64,000 nucleotides of DNA from Devosia beringensis (GCF_014926585.1 NZ_CP045422.1:1-64000), one strand, 5' to 3'. Positions 55,087 through 63,146 are shown, counted from the stretch's first letter. Notes: generated by a model not told the origin, from the letters alone. Numbers and translations are program-made.

Positions 55087-56021
55087 GTGCGACGTCCCTT
55101 TCCACCGAATTCAAGATAGGCCCAAGGGATCATGATGATCAGCACGGACAGCAGCATCATGGTTGCAGCGGCAAGGCCCTGGCCGATATTGCCGCCCGAG
55201 AACATGTAGTTGTAGACGTATTTGGCGGGCACTTCGGAGGAGATGCCGGGGCCGCCATTGGTGAGCGCCACCACAAGGTCGTAAAGTCGGACGATGCCTG
55301 AACCAATGATCACCACGGCAGTGACGAGCACGCCGCGCATCATGGGAATGACGATCGAGACATAGGTGCGCCAGGTGGGAATGCCGTCGATGCGGGCGGC
55401 CTTCCAGATTTCCTCGTCGACGCCGCGCAGACCGGCCAGCATCAGCACCATGCAGAAGCCCGTGCCATGCCAGAGACCGGCGATCAGCAAGGCAAACAGC
55501 ACCATGCGGGGATTGGCGATCCAGTCGAAGGTGAAATCGGTCCAGCCCAGATTGCGCATGGTACCCTGCAGGCCCAGAGTCGGGTTCATGATCCACTGCC
55601 AGACGAGGCCGGTAACGATGAAGGACAGGGCAAAGGGATAGAGCATGATGGTGCGGAAGGCGCTTTCGAAGCGGATCTTCTGGTCGATCAGCACCGCCAG
55701 GATGAAACCCACGACCAGGGTAAAGACCAGCGACATCACGCCATAGGCGACGAGGTTGGTGATCGATACGTTCCAGCGGGACGTGGAGAACAGGCGCTCG
55801 TATTGCTCGACGCCGACAAACTTGCCGGTGGGCAGAAGCTTGGAATTGGTAAACGAGTAGTAGATCGTCCAAATCGTGCAGCCGACGAAAACGACCAGCA
55901 CGGTGACCATCATGGGCAGCGCAGCGATCTTGGCGGGCAGGTTGTGGAAGAGGATTCTTTTCAGCAGGCTGGGTCGATTGACCGTCGCGCCGGCTTCCAA
56001 GGGAAGGGCAGAGTCCGCCAT
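55083..56021 (-). CDS. CUT1 transporter, permease (MalF type)
   Basis: The 312-residue permease has six helices and the coupling loop EIWKAARIDGIPTWRTYVSIVIPMM. The ATG at 56021 is preceded by TGGAGA (56029-56034 on the plus strand); a TTG codon right before it is less likely. It lies 94 bases after the binding-protein gene, with a hairpin that could mask this ribosome-binding site. Confidence 0.92.
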   Translation of the reverse strand: MADSALPLEAGATVNRPSLLKRILFHNLPAKIAALPMMVTVLVVFVGCTIWTIYYSFTNSKLLPTGKFVGVEQYERLFSTSRWNVSITNLVAYGVMSLVFTLVVGFILAVLIDQKIRFESAFRTIMLYPFALSFIVTGLVWQWIMNPTLGLQGTMRNLGWTDFTFDWIANPRMVLFALLIAGLWHGTGFCMVLMLAGLRGVDEEIWKAARIDGIPTWRTYVSIVIPMMRGVLVTAVVIIGSGIVRLYDLVVALTNGGPGISSEVPAKYVYNYMFSGGNIGQGLAAATMMLLSVLIIMIPWAYLEFGGKGRRT

Positions 56022-56028
56022 CAATGTA

Positions 56029-56071
56029 TCTCCAAGAGTGGGTGGCCGACCTTGGAGAAAGGTCGGCCACC
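56029..56071 (-). promoter_or_regulatory. Intercistronic hairpin with loop complementary to the permease ribosome-binding site
   Basis: GGTGGCCGACCT (56041-56052) and AGGTCGGCCACC (56060-56071) form a 12-base perfect stem. On the minus strand the loop contains TCTCCA (from 56058-56053), which is complementary to the TGGAGA ribosome-binding site of the permease gene (56034-56029). A loop-to-site pairing could hold permease translation low compared with the binding protein. This is a prediction from sequence only. Confidence 0.5.
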
Positions 56072-56115
56072 GCTTTCATTCCTAGGAGCAAGCTCCCAGC
56101 TGAAAAGCCGGAGGC

Positions 56116-57357
56116 TTACTCAGCCGACTCGATGATCGAAGCGTAGCGCTCGATGTAGTCGTCGACAGTGATGCTGTCGTCGGCAATGAACTCGGTGCTC
56201 AGATCCTGCAGCTGCTGCTGGGTATCGCTGGTGAGGGCGAAGTCACCCGATGGCAGCAGGCCGTTGCCGAGCATGCCGAGAGCCTTCTGCATGCAGGGGT
56301 TGGCGGCAGCCAGGTCGATGTCGGTGCGGATCGGCATCGAGCCCTTGACCATGTTGAACTTGAGCTGGGCTTCAGGCGAGATCAGGATGCGGGCCAGATC
56401 GGCCTGGGCATCGAGGACGGCCTGATCGGTGCCTTCTGGCAGCTTGGGGAAGTAGAACGAATCGCCGCCGCCGGTGAGCTGGTCACCCAGGCCGAGAGCA
56501 GGCAGACATTCGTAGTTTTCACCGGGGACGCCGCCGGCCACCTGCAGGTCACCCTGCAGCCAGTCGCCATGGATGTTGCCGGCTGCAGTGCCTTCGAGCA
56601 GCTGCGTGCCAACGTCGCCGAAGGACGGCACCATCATGTCAGGCGAGATCACCGAACGCAGCGAATCAAGGGCTTCGGCAACCTTGCGGAATTCAGGGCC
56701 ACGCACGGCTTCGACGTCCTTGTCGCGGTTGATGGCGAGCACCAGATCGCTGCCACCAAGGCCGGACATCAGCACGCCGGGAACGCCGGAGATCGGCCAG
56801 CCGGTGGCGAGACCGAATGGCAGGATGCCGGCTTCCTGCAGAGCAGGCCAGCTGGCGACATATTCGTTCCAGTCCTTGGGAACAGGCTGGCCGATCTTTT
56901 CGTAGGCAGCCGTGGAGAGCCACAGCCAATCCCAGGAGTGAATGTTGATCGGCAGGCAATAGAGGCCGCCTTCGAACTTGCAGGGCTCGAGCAGGCTCTT
57001 GTCGACATAGAAGCTTTCGATGTCCATGTCGGCGACGACATCGGTCAGATCGCGCATCAGGCCGGCCTGGATGAGTTCCTCGGCGTCACGGCCGGTATTC
57101 ATCTGGGTGGCGCCCATTGGATCGCCGCCGATGATGCGGCTGATGATGACGGGGTTGGCACCGGTGCCCGAACCGGCCAGGGCGCTATCGACCCAGGTAT
57201 TGCCGGTCTGCTCTTCGAAGACCTTGGCGAATTCGGCGATGGCGGCAGCTTCGCCAGCCGACGTCCACCAGTGCGTGACTTCAAGATCAACGGCCATGGC
57301 CGCAGTCGTGCTCATCAACGCAGCAGCCATAGCGGCTGCCACTGTAAACTTCTTCAT
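56116..57357 (-). CDS. CUT1 transporter, sugar-binding protein
   Basis: The 413-residue class 1 solute-binding protein has a signal peptide (MKKFTVAAAMAAALMSTTAAMA), then DLEVTHWWTSAGEAAAIAEFAK, and ends with DYIERYASIIESAE. The ATG at 57357 follows GGGAGGAC. It is the first gene of the LacI-controlled operon. The ligand is a sugar or glycoside of unknown type. Confidence 0.92.
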   Translation of the reverse strand: MKKFTVAAAMAAALMSTTAAMAVDLEVTHWWTSAGEAAAIAEFAKVFEEQTGNTWVDSALAGSGTGANPVIISRIIGGDPMGATQMNTGRDAEELIQAGLMRDLTDVVADMDIESFYVDKSLLEPCKFEGGLYCLPINIHSWDWLWLSTAAYEKIGQPVPKDWNEYVASWPALQEAGILPFGLATGWPISGVPGVLMSGLGGSDLVLAINRDKDVEAVRGPEFRKVAEALDSLRSVISPDMMVPSFGDVGTQLLEGTAAGNIHGDWLQGDLQVAGGVPGENYECLPALGLGDQLTGGGDSFYFPKLPEGTDQAVLDAQADLARILISPEAQLKFNMVKGSMPIRTDIDLAAANPCMQKALGMLGNGLLPSGDFALTSDTQQQLQDLSTEFIADDSITVDDYIERYASIIESAE

Positions 57358-57452
57358 AGATTGTCCTCCCAACGATCACTTGGAGCGAAACGCTCCCGCG
57401 AAGCCGTCAGCCGCAAGGTTGTCTTCTTGTGAGACATCCCGAGCTGACTGCG

Positions 57453-57466
57453 TGTAATCGATTGCA
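57453..57466. promoter_or_regulatory. LacI-family operator O2
   Basis: TGTAATCGATTGCA differs in one base from the perfect palindrome at 57488-57501. Its centre is 35 bases from O1. A further palindrome, CGGCATGCCG (57471-57480), lies between the two operators. Confidence 0.65.
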
Positions 57467-57487
57467 TTTCCGGCATGCCGAAATCTC

Positions 57488-57501
57488 TGCAATCGATTGC
57501 A
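57488..57501. promoter_or_regulatory. LacI-family operator O1
   Basis: TGCAATCGATTGCA is a perfect 14-base palindrome with the central CG common in LacI/GalR operators. It lies just downstream of the predicted minus-strand -10 hexamer (57512-57507) and so would cover the transcription start of the carbohydrate operon. Confidence 0.75.
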
Positions 57502-57506
57502 TTAGT

Positions 57507-57533
57507 TTCATACACGACTTGCAGACCTGTCAA
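57507..57533 (-). promoter_or_regulatory. Predicted promoter of the carbohydrate operon
   Basis: On the minus strand TTGACA (57533-57528) and TATGAA (57512-57507) are separated by 15 bases. The -35 is consensus and the spacer is short. O1 follows directly. Confidence 0.5.
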
Positions 57534-57584
57534 GATCGATTTAGACAAATGCGTTACTGACAGCGAGAGGGGGCGCTGCCAGGC

Positions 57585-58676
57585 ATGACAATTTCCAAAA
57601 AAACGCCGACGATTCAAGACGTTGCCCGATTTGCCAAGGTGTCCACAGCAACGGTGAGCCGGGCTTTGTCGCGTCCCGAGCGGGTCAGTTTGCAGACCCG
57701 CGAGCGGATTTCGGAGGCGGTGCGCCTGACGGGCTATACGCTCAACCAGGCGGCCCGTTCGCTGCGTCAACGGACGGCCCGGACGATCCTGGTGGCCCTG
57801 CCCGACATCCGCAATACGTTCTTCTCCAGCATCCTGGACGCCATCGAGCGCGAGGCCTGCGGGCGCGGCTATGGCGTGCTGGTGGTCAACCGTTTTGCCG
57901 GCGACGGATCGGTCCGCCGGCTGCACGATTATTTCCTCTCCAACCGCGCCGATGGCCTGCTGCTGCTCGATGGCTCGGTCGAACTGGCGCAGTTGCTGGT
58001 GCTGACCGGAGAACCAGCCAATGTGCCGCTGGTAATGGCCTGCGAAACCATTGCCGGCGCGCCATTTCACAGCGTGACCACCGACAATGTCTTTGCCGCC
58101 GAAGTCGCGACCCGGCACCTGATCGGGCTGGGCCATACCCGCATTGGCCATATAAGGGGCCCGGCCCATAACGGGTTGACGCTGGCCCGAGAAACCGGCT
58201 TTGGCAATGCCATGGCGGCGAGCGGATTGGCGATCAATCCGCAATGGATGTTCGCCGGCGGCTTCGAGATGGAGCGCGGCCTGGCGGTCGCCGAGCAGTT
58301 CATGGCCCTGGACGAGCGCCCCAGCGCGGTCTTTGCCGCCAATGACGAATCAGCCATCGGCTTTTTGTCGGGGCTGCGCCGGCATGGCGTGGAATGTCCG
58401 CGCGATGTGTCGGTGGTGGGATTCGACGATCTGGCCGTGGCGGCGCATGTCTGGCCGCCCCTGACCACGATGCGCCAGCCTCGTGAGGCGCTGGGCCGGC
58501 TGGCCGCCGAGGCGCTGATCGACCTGATCGAGGGCAAGCCGCGCAACCGCGTGCCGCTGCATACCGTGCTCAGTTCAGGCTTGGTGGTGCGCGGCAGCAC
58601 CGCGCCGATGGTGGCGGCCGCCGAGACAGTTGTCCCGCAACGACGGGAGAACACGGCTGCGGCCTTCCTTTTGTGA
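57585..58676 (+). CDS. LacI-family transcriptional regulator
   Basis: The 363-residue regulator has an N-terminal helix-turn-helix (TIQDVARFAKVSTATVSRALS, about residues 8-28) and hinge (YTLNQAARSLRQRTA), then a periplasmic-binding-like effector domain. It is divergent from the carbohydrate operon, with two near-identical palindromes in between. It probably represses that operon until the sugar or a derivative binds. Confidence 0.92.
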   Translation: MTISKKTPTIQDVARFAKVSTATVSRALSRPERVSLQTRERISEAVRLTGYTLNQAARSLRQRTARTILVALPDIRNTFFSSILDAIEREACGRGYGVLVVNRFAGDGSVRRLHDYFLSNRADGLLLLDGSVELAQLLVLTGEPANVPLVMACETIAGAPFHSVTTDNVFAAEVATRHLIGLGHTRIGHIRGPAHNGLTLARETGFGNAMAASGLAINPQWMFAGGFEMERGLAVAEQFMALDERPSAVFAANDESAIGFLSGLRRHGVECPRDVSVVGFDDLAVAAHVWPPLTTMRQPREALGRLAAEALIDLIEGKPRNRVPLHTVLSSGLVVRGSTAPMVAAAETVVPQRRENTAAAFLL

Positions 58677-58708
58677 CAGAATCCGCTACATGGAGCAGGT
58701 CTGGGTGT

Positions 58709-58785
58709 GGTCCCGTAGCTCAGCTGGATAGAGCAGCAGCCTTCTAAGCTGTTGGTCGCAGGTTCGAGTCCTGCCGGGATCGCCA
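58709..58785 (+). tRNA. tRNA-Arg (anticodon TCT)
   Basis: The acceptor GGTCCCG/CGGGATC, anticodon stem GCAGC/GCTGT with loop CTTCTAA and anticodon TCT at 58743-58745, T-arm GCAGG-TTCGAGT-CCTGC and encoded CCA (58783-58785) are all visible. The 3' end of such tRNAs is a frequent integration site. Confidence 0.96.
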
Positions 58786-58818
58786 GTACCTTATATAAAA
58801 CAACAGCTTATCAGAATA

Positions 58819-58873
58819 GTGCGGGGAAACGGCCCCATTGAAGTGTAAGGGAAATTTTCAGCGGTCCCCGCAC
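58819..58873. repeat. Nine-base inverted repeat next to tRNA-Arg
   Basis: GTGCGGGGA (58819-58827) and TCCCCGCAC (58865-58873) are perfect inverted copies 37 bases apart. The surrounding 200 bases (58786-58998) hold no gene and are AT-richer than the tRNA flank. The repeat could be part of a structured RNA, a terminator-like structure or the remains of an integration site. Confidence 0.5.
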
Positions 58874-58998
58874 CTTCCTTTGATGCCCATTGGTACAGGT
58901 CGCTAGGGCACCGCATCCTTATCAGTGCTGGCCGAGAAATCTGGCTAGCATGAACCTTTCAAGCGCCCGCGGATTTACTCGTTTCGTAGGAGGTCCAC

Positions 58999-59142
58999 AT
59001 GCCCGAAGAAAAGCCAAAGCCCGCCCCGCTGGAAACCGAAGATGGCGAACAGATCGATGACAACATCGATGATCTTGGAAACAAGAAGGATGGCTCGGAG
59101 CACGACCAGCCAGAAGCCAAACCGCCTGTGAACCCCACGTAG
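58999..59142 (+). CDS. Small acidic protein of unknown function
   Basis: The predicted 47-residue product (MPEEKPKPAPLETEDGEQ...) is rich in Asp, Glu, Lys and Pro with no hydrophobic segment, so it is probably disordered. A consensus ribosome-binding site GGAGG lies five bases before the ATG. It is the first gene after tRNA-Arg. No family is recognised. Confidence 0.6.
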   Translation: MPEEKPKPAPLETEDGEQIDDNIDDLGNKKDGSEHDQPEAKPPVNPT

Positions 59143-59145
59143 TCT

Positions 59146-59481
59146 ATGTCGGCCATGACCACTTACGCCTGGACCACCGATGATGACGAGATCGCACTCG
59201 ATGCAATCATCGTGGGAATCGGCGACGACGCCCCTGCCCTGATTGCCGCGGGTATGACGCCTGCTGAGCCGCTGGCCAATGTCTATTGGCCGGACTGGAT
59301 CAGCCAAGGCGACAAAATCAACGCCGCTATGGAAGGGCCCTACCCCGTTGCCGAGGCGTTGGAGCGGGCCGAAATCCTGTGCGCTGTATGGGCCTATGAG
59401 CGGGTCGTGATCTCGCTGCAGGACCGCGCAACGTGGCGCAGGGAGTGGGGCGAGCTTCGAGAAGTGGAAGGGCTAGACTGA
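59146..59481 (+). CDS. Hypothetical protein
   Basis: The 111-residue product has no recognised domain. It starts three bases after the acidic peptide gene. It has a moderately acidic composition with Trp-rich stretches (YWPDWI, CAVWAYERV). A second ATG at 59155 is an alternative start. It may be a phage or island cargo protein. Confidence 0.6.
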   Translation: MSAMTTYAWTTDDDEIALDAIIVGIGDDAPALIAAGMTPAEPLANVYWPDWISQGDKINAAMEGPYPVAEALERAEILCAVWAYERVVISLQDRATWRREWGELREVEGLD

Positions 59482-59493
59482 AAAGGCGACTGC

Positions 59494-59727
59494 CTACCAG
59501 TTAGCTTCCAGTGCCTCGCGTGCCTGCTCATCGGTCCACTCCGCAGGGACCCACAAGCCAACTTTACCGCCCTCGCGATCGATGAGAGCGTGCCGCATCA
59601 GCGTTGGGCCGTTGTCGCCAAGATTCTCATCGTGGTCATATACCGGCATTTCGTGGCTGAACTCTTTGCCTTGCCAAGCGCCCTGGTGAAGCCAACGCCC
59701 GGCAAATTTCCCTGTAGTGTCCGTCAT
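59494..59727 (-). CDS. Hypothetical protein
   Basis: The 77-residue product (MTDTTGKFAGRWLHQGAWQG...) has a soluble, charged composition and no known motif. It converges on the gene at 59146-59481. No neighbour explains it. Confidence 0.55.
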   Translation of the reverse strand: MTDTTGKFAGRWLHQGAWQGKEFSHEMPVYDHDENLGDNGPTLMRHALIDREGGKVGLWVPAEWTDEQAREALEANW

Positions 59728-59774
59728 AAGGAATCCATGTTCTCTGGTGGGGACCTATTTCGCTTGGGTTCTGG

Positions 59775-60080
59775 CTACCGCTGGTCGTTGTAGCTGTCCT
59801 TGGTTTGCCCAACCAATTTCGCTAACTCTGAAAACGACTGGATGTCGCGGTCGGCAGATCCATTGTTTGCCAGACGGAGCAGCCGTATTGGGAAAGCGAT
59901 AGCGTCGCGCTGCGCCGGGTCCAGCTCGTCCGTGCGGTAATCGCCCAACACCGTCTGTTCGGCTCGTTCAAGGGCGCCGATAACCTCCTCGGTGCTGATC
60001 AGGCCCTTGGTCACCAGCATGTTGTTCATCGACGCCAGCGCTATCAGCAGGCCCTCGAGTTGCAAATTTGCGGTGTTCAT
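59775..60080 (-). CDS. Hypothetical protein
   Basis: The predicted 101-residue product is mainly helical, with ALASMNNMLVTKGLISTEEVIGALERAEQ as its core. The ATG at 60080 is preceded by GGAGG; the longer open frame upstream overlaps the SRAP gene in another frame. No domain is recognised. Confidence 0.6.
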   Translation of the reverse strand: MNTANLQLEGLLIALASMNNMLVTKGLISTEEVIGALERAEQTVLGDYRTDELDPAQRDAIAFPIRLLRLANNGSADRDIQSFSELAKLVGQTKDSYNDQR

Positions 60081-60131
60081 CGTTTTCCTCCATGGTTTCG
60101 ATCGACAACGCCGGCCAGCGGGATGCGATGC

Positions 60132-60821
60132 ATGTGCGGACGATTCACCAACGAGATGACCTGGGCCGAGCTGCACGCGCTCTACAAGCTCAGCGACAAG
60201 CTGCACCCGATGGCGCCATCCAACATGCAGCCCCGGTACAATATCGCGCCGACGCAGGACGTGGACTTTGTCCACCTGGATAAGGCCGGAAGCCTAGAAT
60301 TCGATAGGGGCCGCTGGTGGCTGGTACCCTTCTTTGCCAAGGAACTCCCCAAGGCCGCCATGTTCAATGCCCGCATCGAAACAGTCGACACCTCGGGCGC
60401 CTTCCGCGAAGGCTTCAAGTCCCGCCGCTGCCTGATCCCTGCCGATGGCTATTTCGAATGGACGGTCTCTAACGAGGACGGCAAGAAAGATCCATGGCTG
60501 CTGCAGCTGCCCGGTGGCGCCGGCTTCAGCTTTGCCGGCATCTGGGCTCACAATGACAACCTGGGCGTCACCAGCTGCACGATCATCACTGCGCCGGCAG
60601 TGCCGGAGATAGCCCAAATCCACACCAGGATGCCGGTCATCCTGTCGCCGGACGCCTATGGTGCCTGGCTCGACACGGACGTCCAAGGCGCCGATGCCAA
60701 GGCGCTCCTGCTCGGGGCCCAGATCGATAGCCAGCTTGAATTTCACCGCGTTGTCCGCGACGTGAACAACAGCCGATACGAAGGCACCGGCACCAAGAAG
60801 CCGCTCATCAACTCTCTATAG
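60132..60821 (+). CDS. SRAP-domain protein (YedK/HMCES family)
   Basis: The 229-residue protein has all key residues of the SRAP family: catalytic Cys2 (MCGRF), Asn79 in NARIET, Glu109 in YFEW and His164 in IHTRMP. YedK/HMCES forms a thiazolidine crosslink with abasic sites in single-stranded DNA and shields them. The start at 60132 is fixed by the need for Cys at position 2. It sits in a region of island-type genes; such proteins are common on phages and plasmids as well as chromosomes. Confidence 0.93.
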   Translation: MCGRFTNEMTWAELHALYKLSDKLHPMAPSNMQPRYNIAPTQDVDFVHLDKAGSLEFDRGRWWLVPFFAKELPKAAMFNARIETVDTSGAFREGFKSRRCLIPADGYFEWTVSNEDGKKDPWLLQLPGGAGFSFAGIWAHNDNLGVTSCTIITAPAVPEIAQIHTRMPVILSPDAYGAWLDTDVQGADAKALLLGAQIDSQLEFHRVVRDVNNSRYEGTGTKKPLINSL

Positions 60822-61008
60822 GCGGAGCATTGCGCTTTGCTGCCGCTGCCGCGGCCTGCCTTGCCGCCTTCCGTCGGGCTATTCCCTCAAGATGGAGCCG
60901 GCGCCGCTCGGCGATTGCGGCCTCGTGGATTAGGCGAGCCTGCTTGAAATCAATGTCGTGAGAATGAGCCCCGCTGGCGTCGAAGGCGCCCCCTGTATCT
61001 CGTGCCAT
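60808..61008 (-). CDS. Hypothetical small basic protein
   Basis: The 66-residue product is Arg/Ala-rich and helical (IAERRRLHLEGIARRKAARQAAAAAAK), with no known domain. Its 3' end overlaps the SRAP gene end by 14 bases. It may be a nucleic-acid-binding or phage peptide. Confidence 0.45.
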   Translation of the reverse strand: MARDTGGAFDASGAHSHDIDFKQARLIHEAAIAERRRLHLEGIARRKAARQAAAAAAKRNAPPIES

Positions 61009-61099
61009 CGTGTTCTCCTGAATGAGAACAAATATGGAACGAACAGCGATTCCGCGCCAGCCGCTAGGGCTTGGGGCTCAGGCGTAGCAAGGCCACAAG

Positions 61100-61276
61100 T
61101 CAAACATCGATCAGGTCGACAGGCACCAACGGCCGAGGCTCTCTCGGTCGCTCTGGCCGTGATTTCAATTCATCAATGCAGTCCTGAATGAAAAGGTCGA
61201 CGTCCCGGACGCCCCGCAGGTCCGGCCGGCGGCGCAGCACGATGGAATAAAGGTCGGTCAGCTCAGCGAGGGTCAT
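61100..61276 (-). CDS. Hypothetical protein downstream of the coiled-coil membrane protein
   Basis: The 58-residue product (MTLAELTDLYSIVLRRRPDL...) starts at an ATG overlapping the upstream stop by four bases (ATGA). It has no motif I recognise. Being coupled to the coiled-coil/TM protein suggests they act together in the lysis module. Confidence 0.6.
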   Translation of the reverse strand: MTLAELTDLYSIVLRRRPDLRGVRDVDLFIQDCIDELKSRPERPREPRPLVPVDLIDV

Positions 61277-61653
61277 GAGATGCGCAGAAAGCCCCGGATG
61301 GCGGCAATCATCTGCTCTCCCCACCAGATCAGTGACGCGCCGAACGCCGTTCCGCCTAGGGCTATGACGCCCACAGCGCTTAGACCAATGGCGCGCATGC
61401 GGGTGAAATCCTCGACGGCTGGCTTCATGGCATTGAGTTCGTTGCGGACCTGGACGTCAATCGCTGCCGCCACGGTGATCGAACTCTCTGCCTTCGTCAT
61501 CCGGTCGGTTAGGTCATCCAACTTTTGATGAATGGCCGCACGATTGTCACGGGCGTGCTCCTGCTCTTTATCGAGATCCGCGCGGACGCGATCCTGTTTC
61601 TCCTCTATGCGCCCGAGCTTCTGGAGAATTTCATGCAGTATGGGATCGGACAT
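61273..61653 (-). CDS. Coiled-coil, single-span membrane protein (phage type)
   Basis: The 126-residue product has an N-terminal charged coiled coil (about residues 1-70) and one transmembrane segment near residue 95-115 (AIGLSAVGVIALGGTAFGASLIWW). This layout is found in small phage membrane proteins near holin and endolysin genes. A resemblance to DUF1515 was noted by eye. A role as spanin or anti-holin is possible but unproven. Confidence 0.65.
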   Translation of the reverse strand: MSDPILHEILQKLGRIEEKQDRVRADLDKEQEHARDNRAAIHQKLDDLTDRMTKAESSITVAAAIDVQVRNELNAMKPAVEDFTRMRAIGLSAVGVIALGGTAFGASLIWWGEQMIAAIRGFLRIS

Positions 61654-61709
61654 AAGCCAGCGTCTCGCTGTCTAGTGTTGAAAGTCTGACGCTGGCGAAG
61701 GGTGCGGAG

Positions 61710-62087
61710 CTACTGCCTGGTCAGGCGTTCCCAGAGCGTCCGAGGCCTGGGGGCAGCAGTGGCTACCGCCTCGATCTGGCTAGCGGCCCGGGTATTCTTG
61801 GCTACTGGGATCTTCTTACCGTCGCCGGTCACCACCTGCGGAACCACAGTGGCTCCAAAGGACTGCCACTGCGTCCACAGATACCAGGCGAGGCCCAGGA
61901 CGGCGCTGACAGACAATCCCCCGCCCTGCCCCGTGAGGATTTCTCTGATGGTCTCCTGATGCGCCGCCGGTAGCGATAGATACAGCGGGACCAGCGTGAA
62001 GGCCCAGGCGACCAGCTCTTGGGCGCGGCGCCAAAGCCAGCCAAGAACGACATTCTGGGCAATGCCCACTGCGATGGAAGTCAGCAT
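61710..62087 (-). CDS. Holin-like membrane protein
   Basis: The 125-residue product has two hydrophobic segments (ELVAWAFTLVPLYLSLP and GLSVSAVLGLAWYLWTQW) followed by a hydrophilic C-terminal tail ending in ERLTRQ. This and its position between an endolysin gene and the coiled-coil protein suggest a holin. It is one base from the endolysin stop. Confidence 0.65.
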   Translation of the reverse strand: MLTSIAVGIAQNVVLGWLWRRAQELVAWAFTLVPLYLSLPAAHQETIREILTGQGGGLSVSAVLGLAWYLWTQWQSFGATVVPQVVTGDGKKIPVAKNTRAASQIEAVATAAPRPRTLWERLTRQ

Positions 62088-62088
62088 T

Positions 62089-63093
62089 TCAAAACCTCAC
62101 AAAAAAGCCGCCCAAGATGGCGGCGATGACGACGACGGCGAAAATGATTGCCCAGGGAGGGCCGCTGGAGCGCGTGTCCTCCTGACCGGGCCAGACGGGC
62201 GGTGGGAGCGCCAAATCCTCCTGCATGACCGCGAGTGCAGTGGCGATGGCCTTGCTGGTCTTGCTGCCGACCTTGCCGTCGACGGTCAGCTGGTTGGCCG
62301 CCTGGAAAAGCCGGACATTGGCCTCGGTCTCGGCGCCGAACCTCCCGTCAACGCCTTTGGTGAACTTGAAGCCCAGCGCCTGCAGGTCTGCCTGCAGCAC
62401 GCGGATGGCCTCGCCCTTCATGCCGGGCTCGAGCAGCACTGCACCCGACGGCACCACGACCTTTGGCGGCAGCGCCGCCCCAGTCTCGGCGTCGATGCCC
62501 TTGTCGTGCTTGACGAAGGCGGCAGCTGCCTTGACGTGGTAATTGTTGGCCTCATAGCCCTTGCCGTTGTAGCGGCTGACCGCAGTGCGCCAGCTGTCGG
62601 GCTTCGAGAAGTCCTTGCCCGTCAGGTGGGCTGCCAGACCCCAGGACTTGAGCAGCGTCACCATGGCGAGCAGCTGCTCGCGCTCGCCCTGCTGCATGGC
62701 GGTAAACATTTCCTCGGCCGAGGCAAAGCCGGCGGCCTTGAAGTTCTCGCCCAGGATCTGCGGCAGCCCATAGGAGGCAGACCGGAATCCCTGCTCGCGC
62801 GCTATGTCGATGGCTTTGGCCAGCCGCGGGTAACTGTCGGCCGGGTAGTTCCGTTTCCACTTGGCATAGGCGATGCCCGCTGCCGCCGCCATGTCGCGCA
62901 GCTTGCCGGCGAGGTTGCGCCAGAGGACATGCGGTTCGAACAGCATCTTGGGCCGGTTCTGGCTGTCAAAGCCCCTGCCGGCAGCCTCGACTTCGAGGAA
63001 GGCCAGCAGCACGGCGGTCGATACGCCAATGGAGAGAGCGGCATAGCCGACATCGCCTTGGGCCAGGCGGCGGCCCGTTCCGACAAAGTTCAT
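62089..63093 (-). CDS. Phage-type endolysin: N-acetylmuramidase with peptidoglycan-binding domain and C-terminal membrane anchor
   Basis: The 334-residue protein has a DUF3380-type N-acetylmuramidase domain (about residues 25-200; the start holds LAFLEVEAAGRGFDSQNRPKMLFEPHVLW and a conserved GLPQILG), then a peptidoglycan-binding domain (LQADLQALGFKFTKGVDGRFGAET, about 225-285), and a C-terminal hydrophobic segment AIIFAVVVIAAILGGFFV. The anchor at the C terminus suggests membrane attachment rather than free release. The ATG at 63093 overlaps the stop of the 17-codon ORF. Confidence 0.85.
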   Translation of the reverse strand: MNFVGTGRRLAQGDVGYAALSIGVSTAVLLAFLEVEAAGRGFDSQNRPKMLFEPHVLWRNLAGKLRDMAAAAGIAYAKWKRNYPADSYPRLAKAIDIAREQGFRSASYGLPQILGENFKAAGFASAEEMFTAMQQGEREQLLAMVTLLKSWGLAAHLTGKDFSKPDSWRTAVSRYNGKGYEANNYHVKAAAAFVKHDKGIDAETGAALPPKVVVPSGAVLLEPGMKGEAIRVLQADLQALGFKFTKGVDGRFGAETEANVRLFQAANQLTVDGKVGSKTSKAIATALAVMQEDLALPPPVWPGQEDTRSSGPPWAIIFAVVVIAAILGGFFVRF

Positions 63094-63146
63094 CACGCAC
63101 TCCCAGCCATAAAGAAGTCGCGCCAGCTCTTGTAGAGCTTGCTCAT
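63093..63146 (-). CDS. 17-residue ORF coupled to the endolysin gene
   Basis: The ORF encodes MSKLYKSWRDFFMAGSA. It has a consensus ribosome-binding site (GGAGACTACC before the ATG), and its stop TGA overlaps the endolysin ATG (TGATG). It could be a leader that couples translation or a functional micropeptide; nothing in its sequence tells which. Confidence 0.5.
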   Translation of the reverse strand: MSKLYKSWRDFFMAGSA

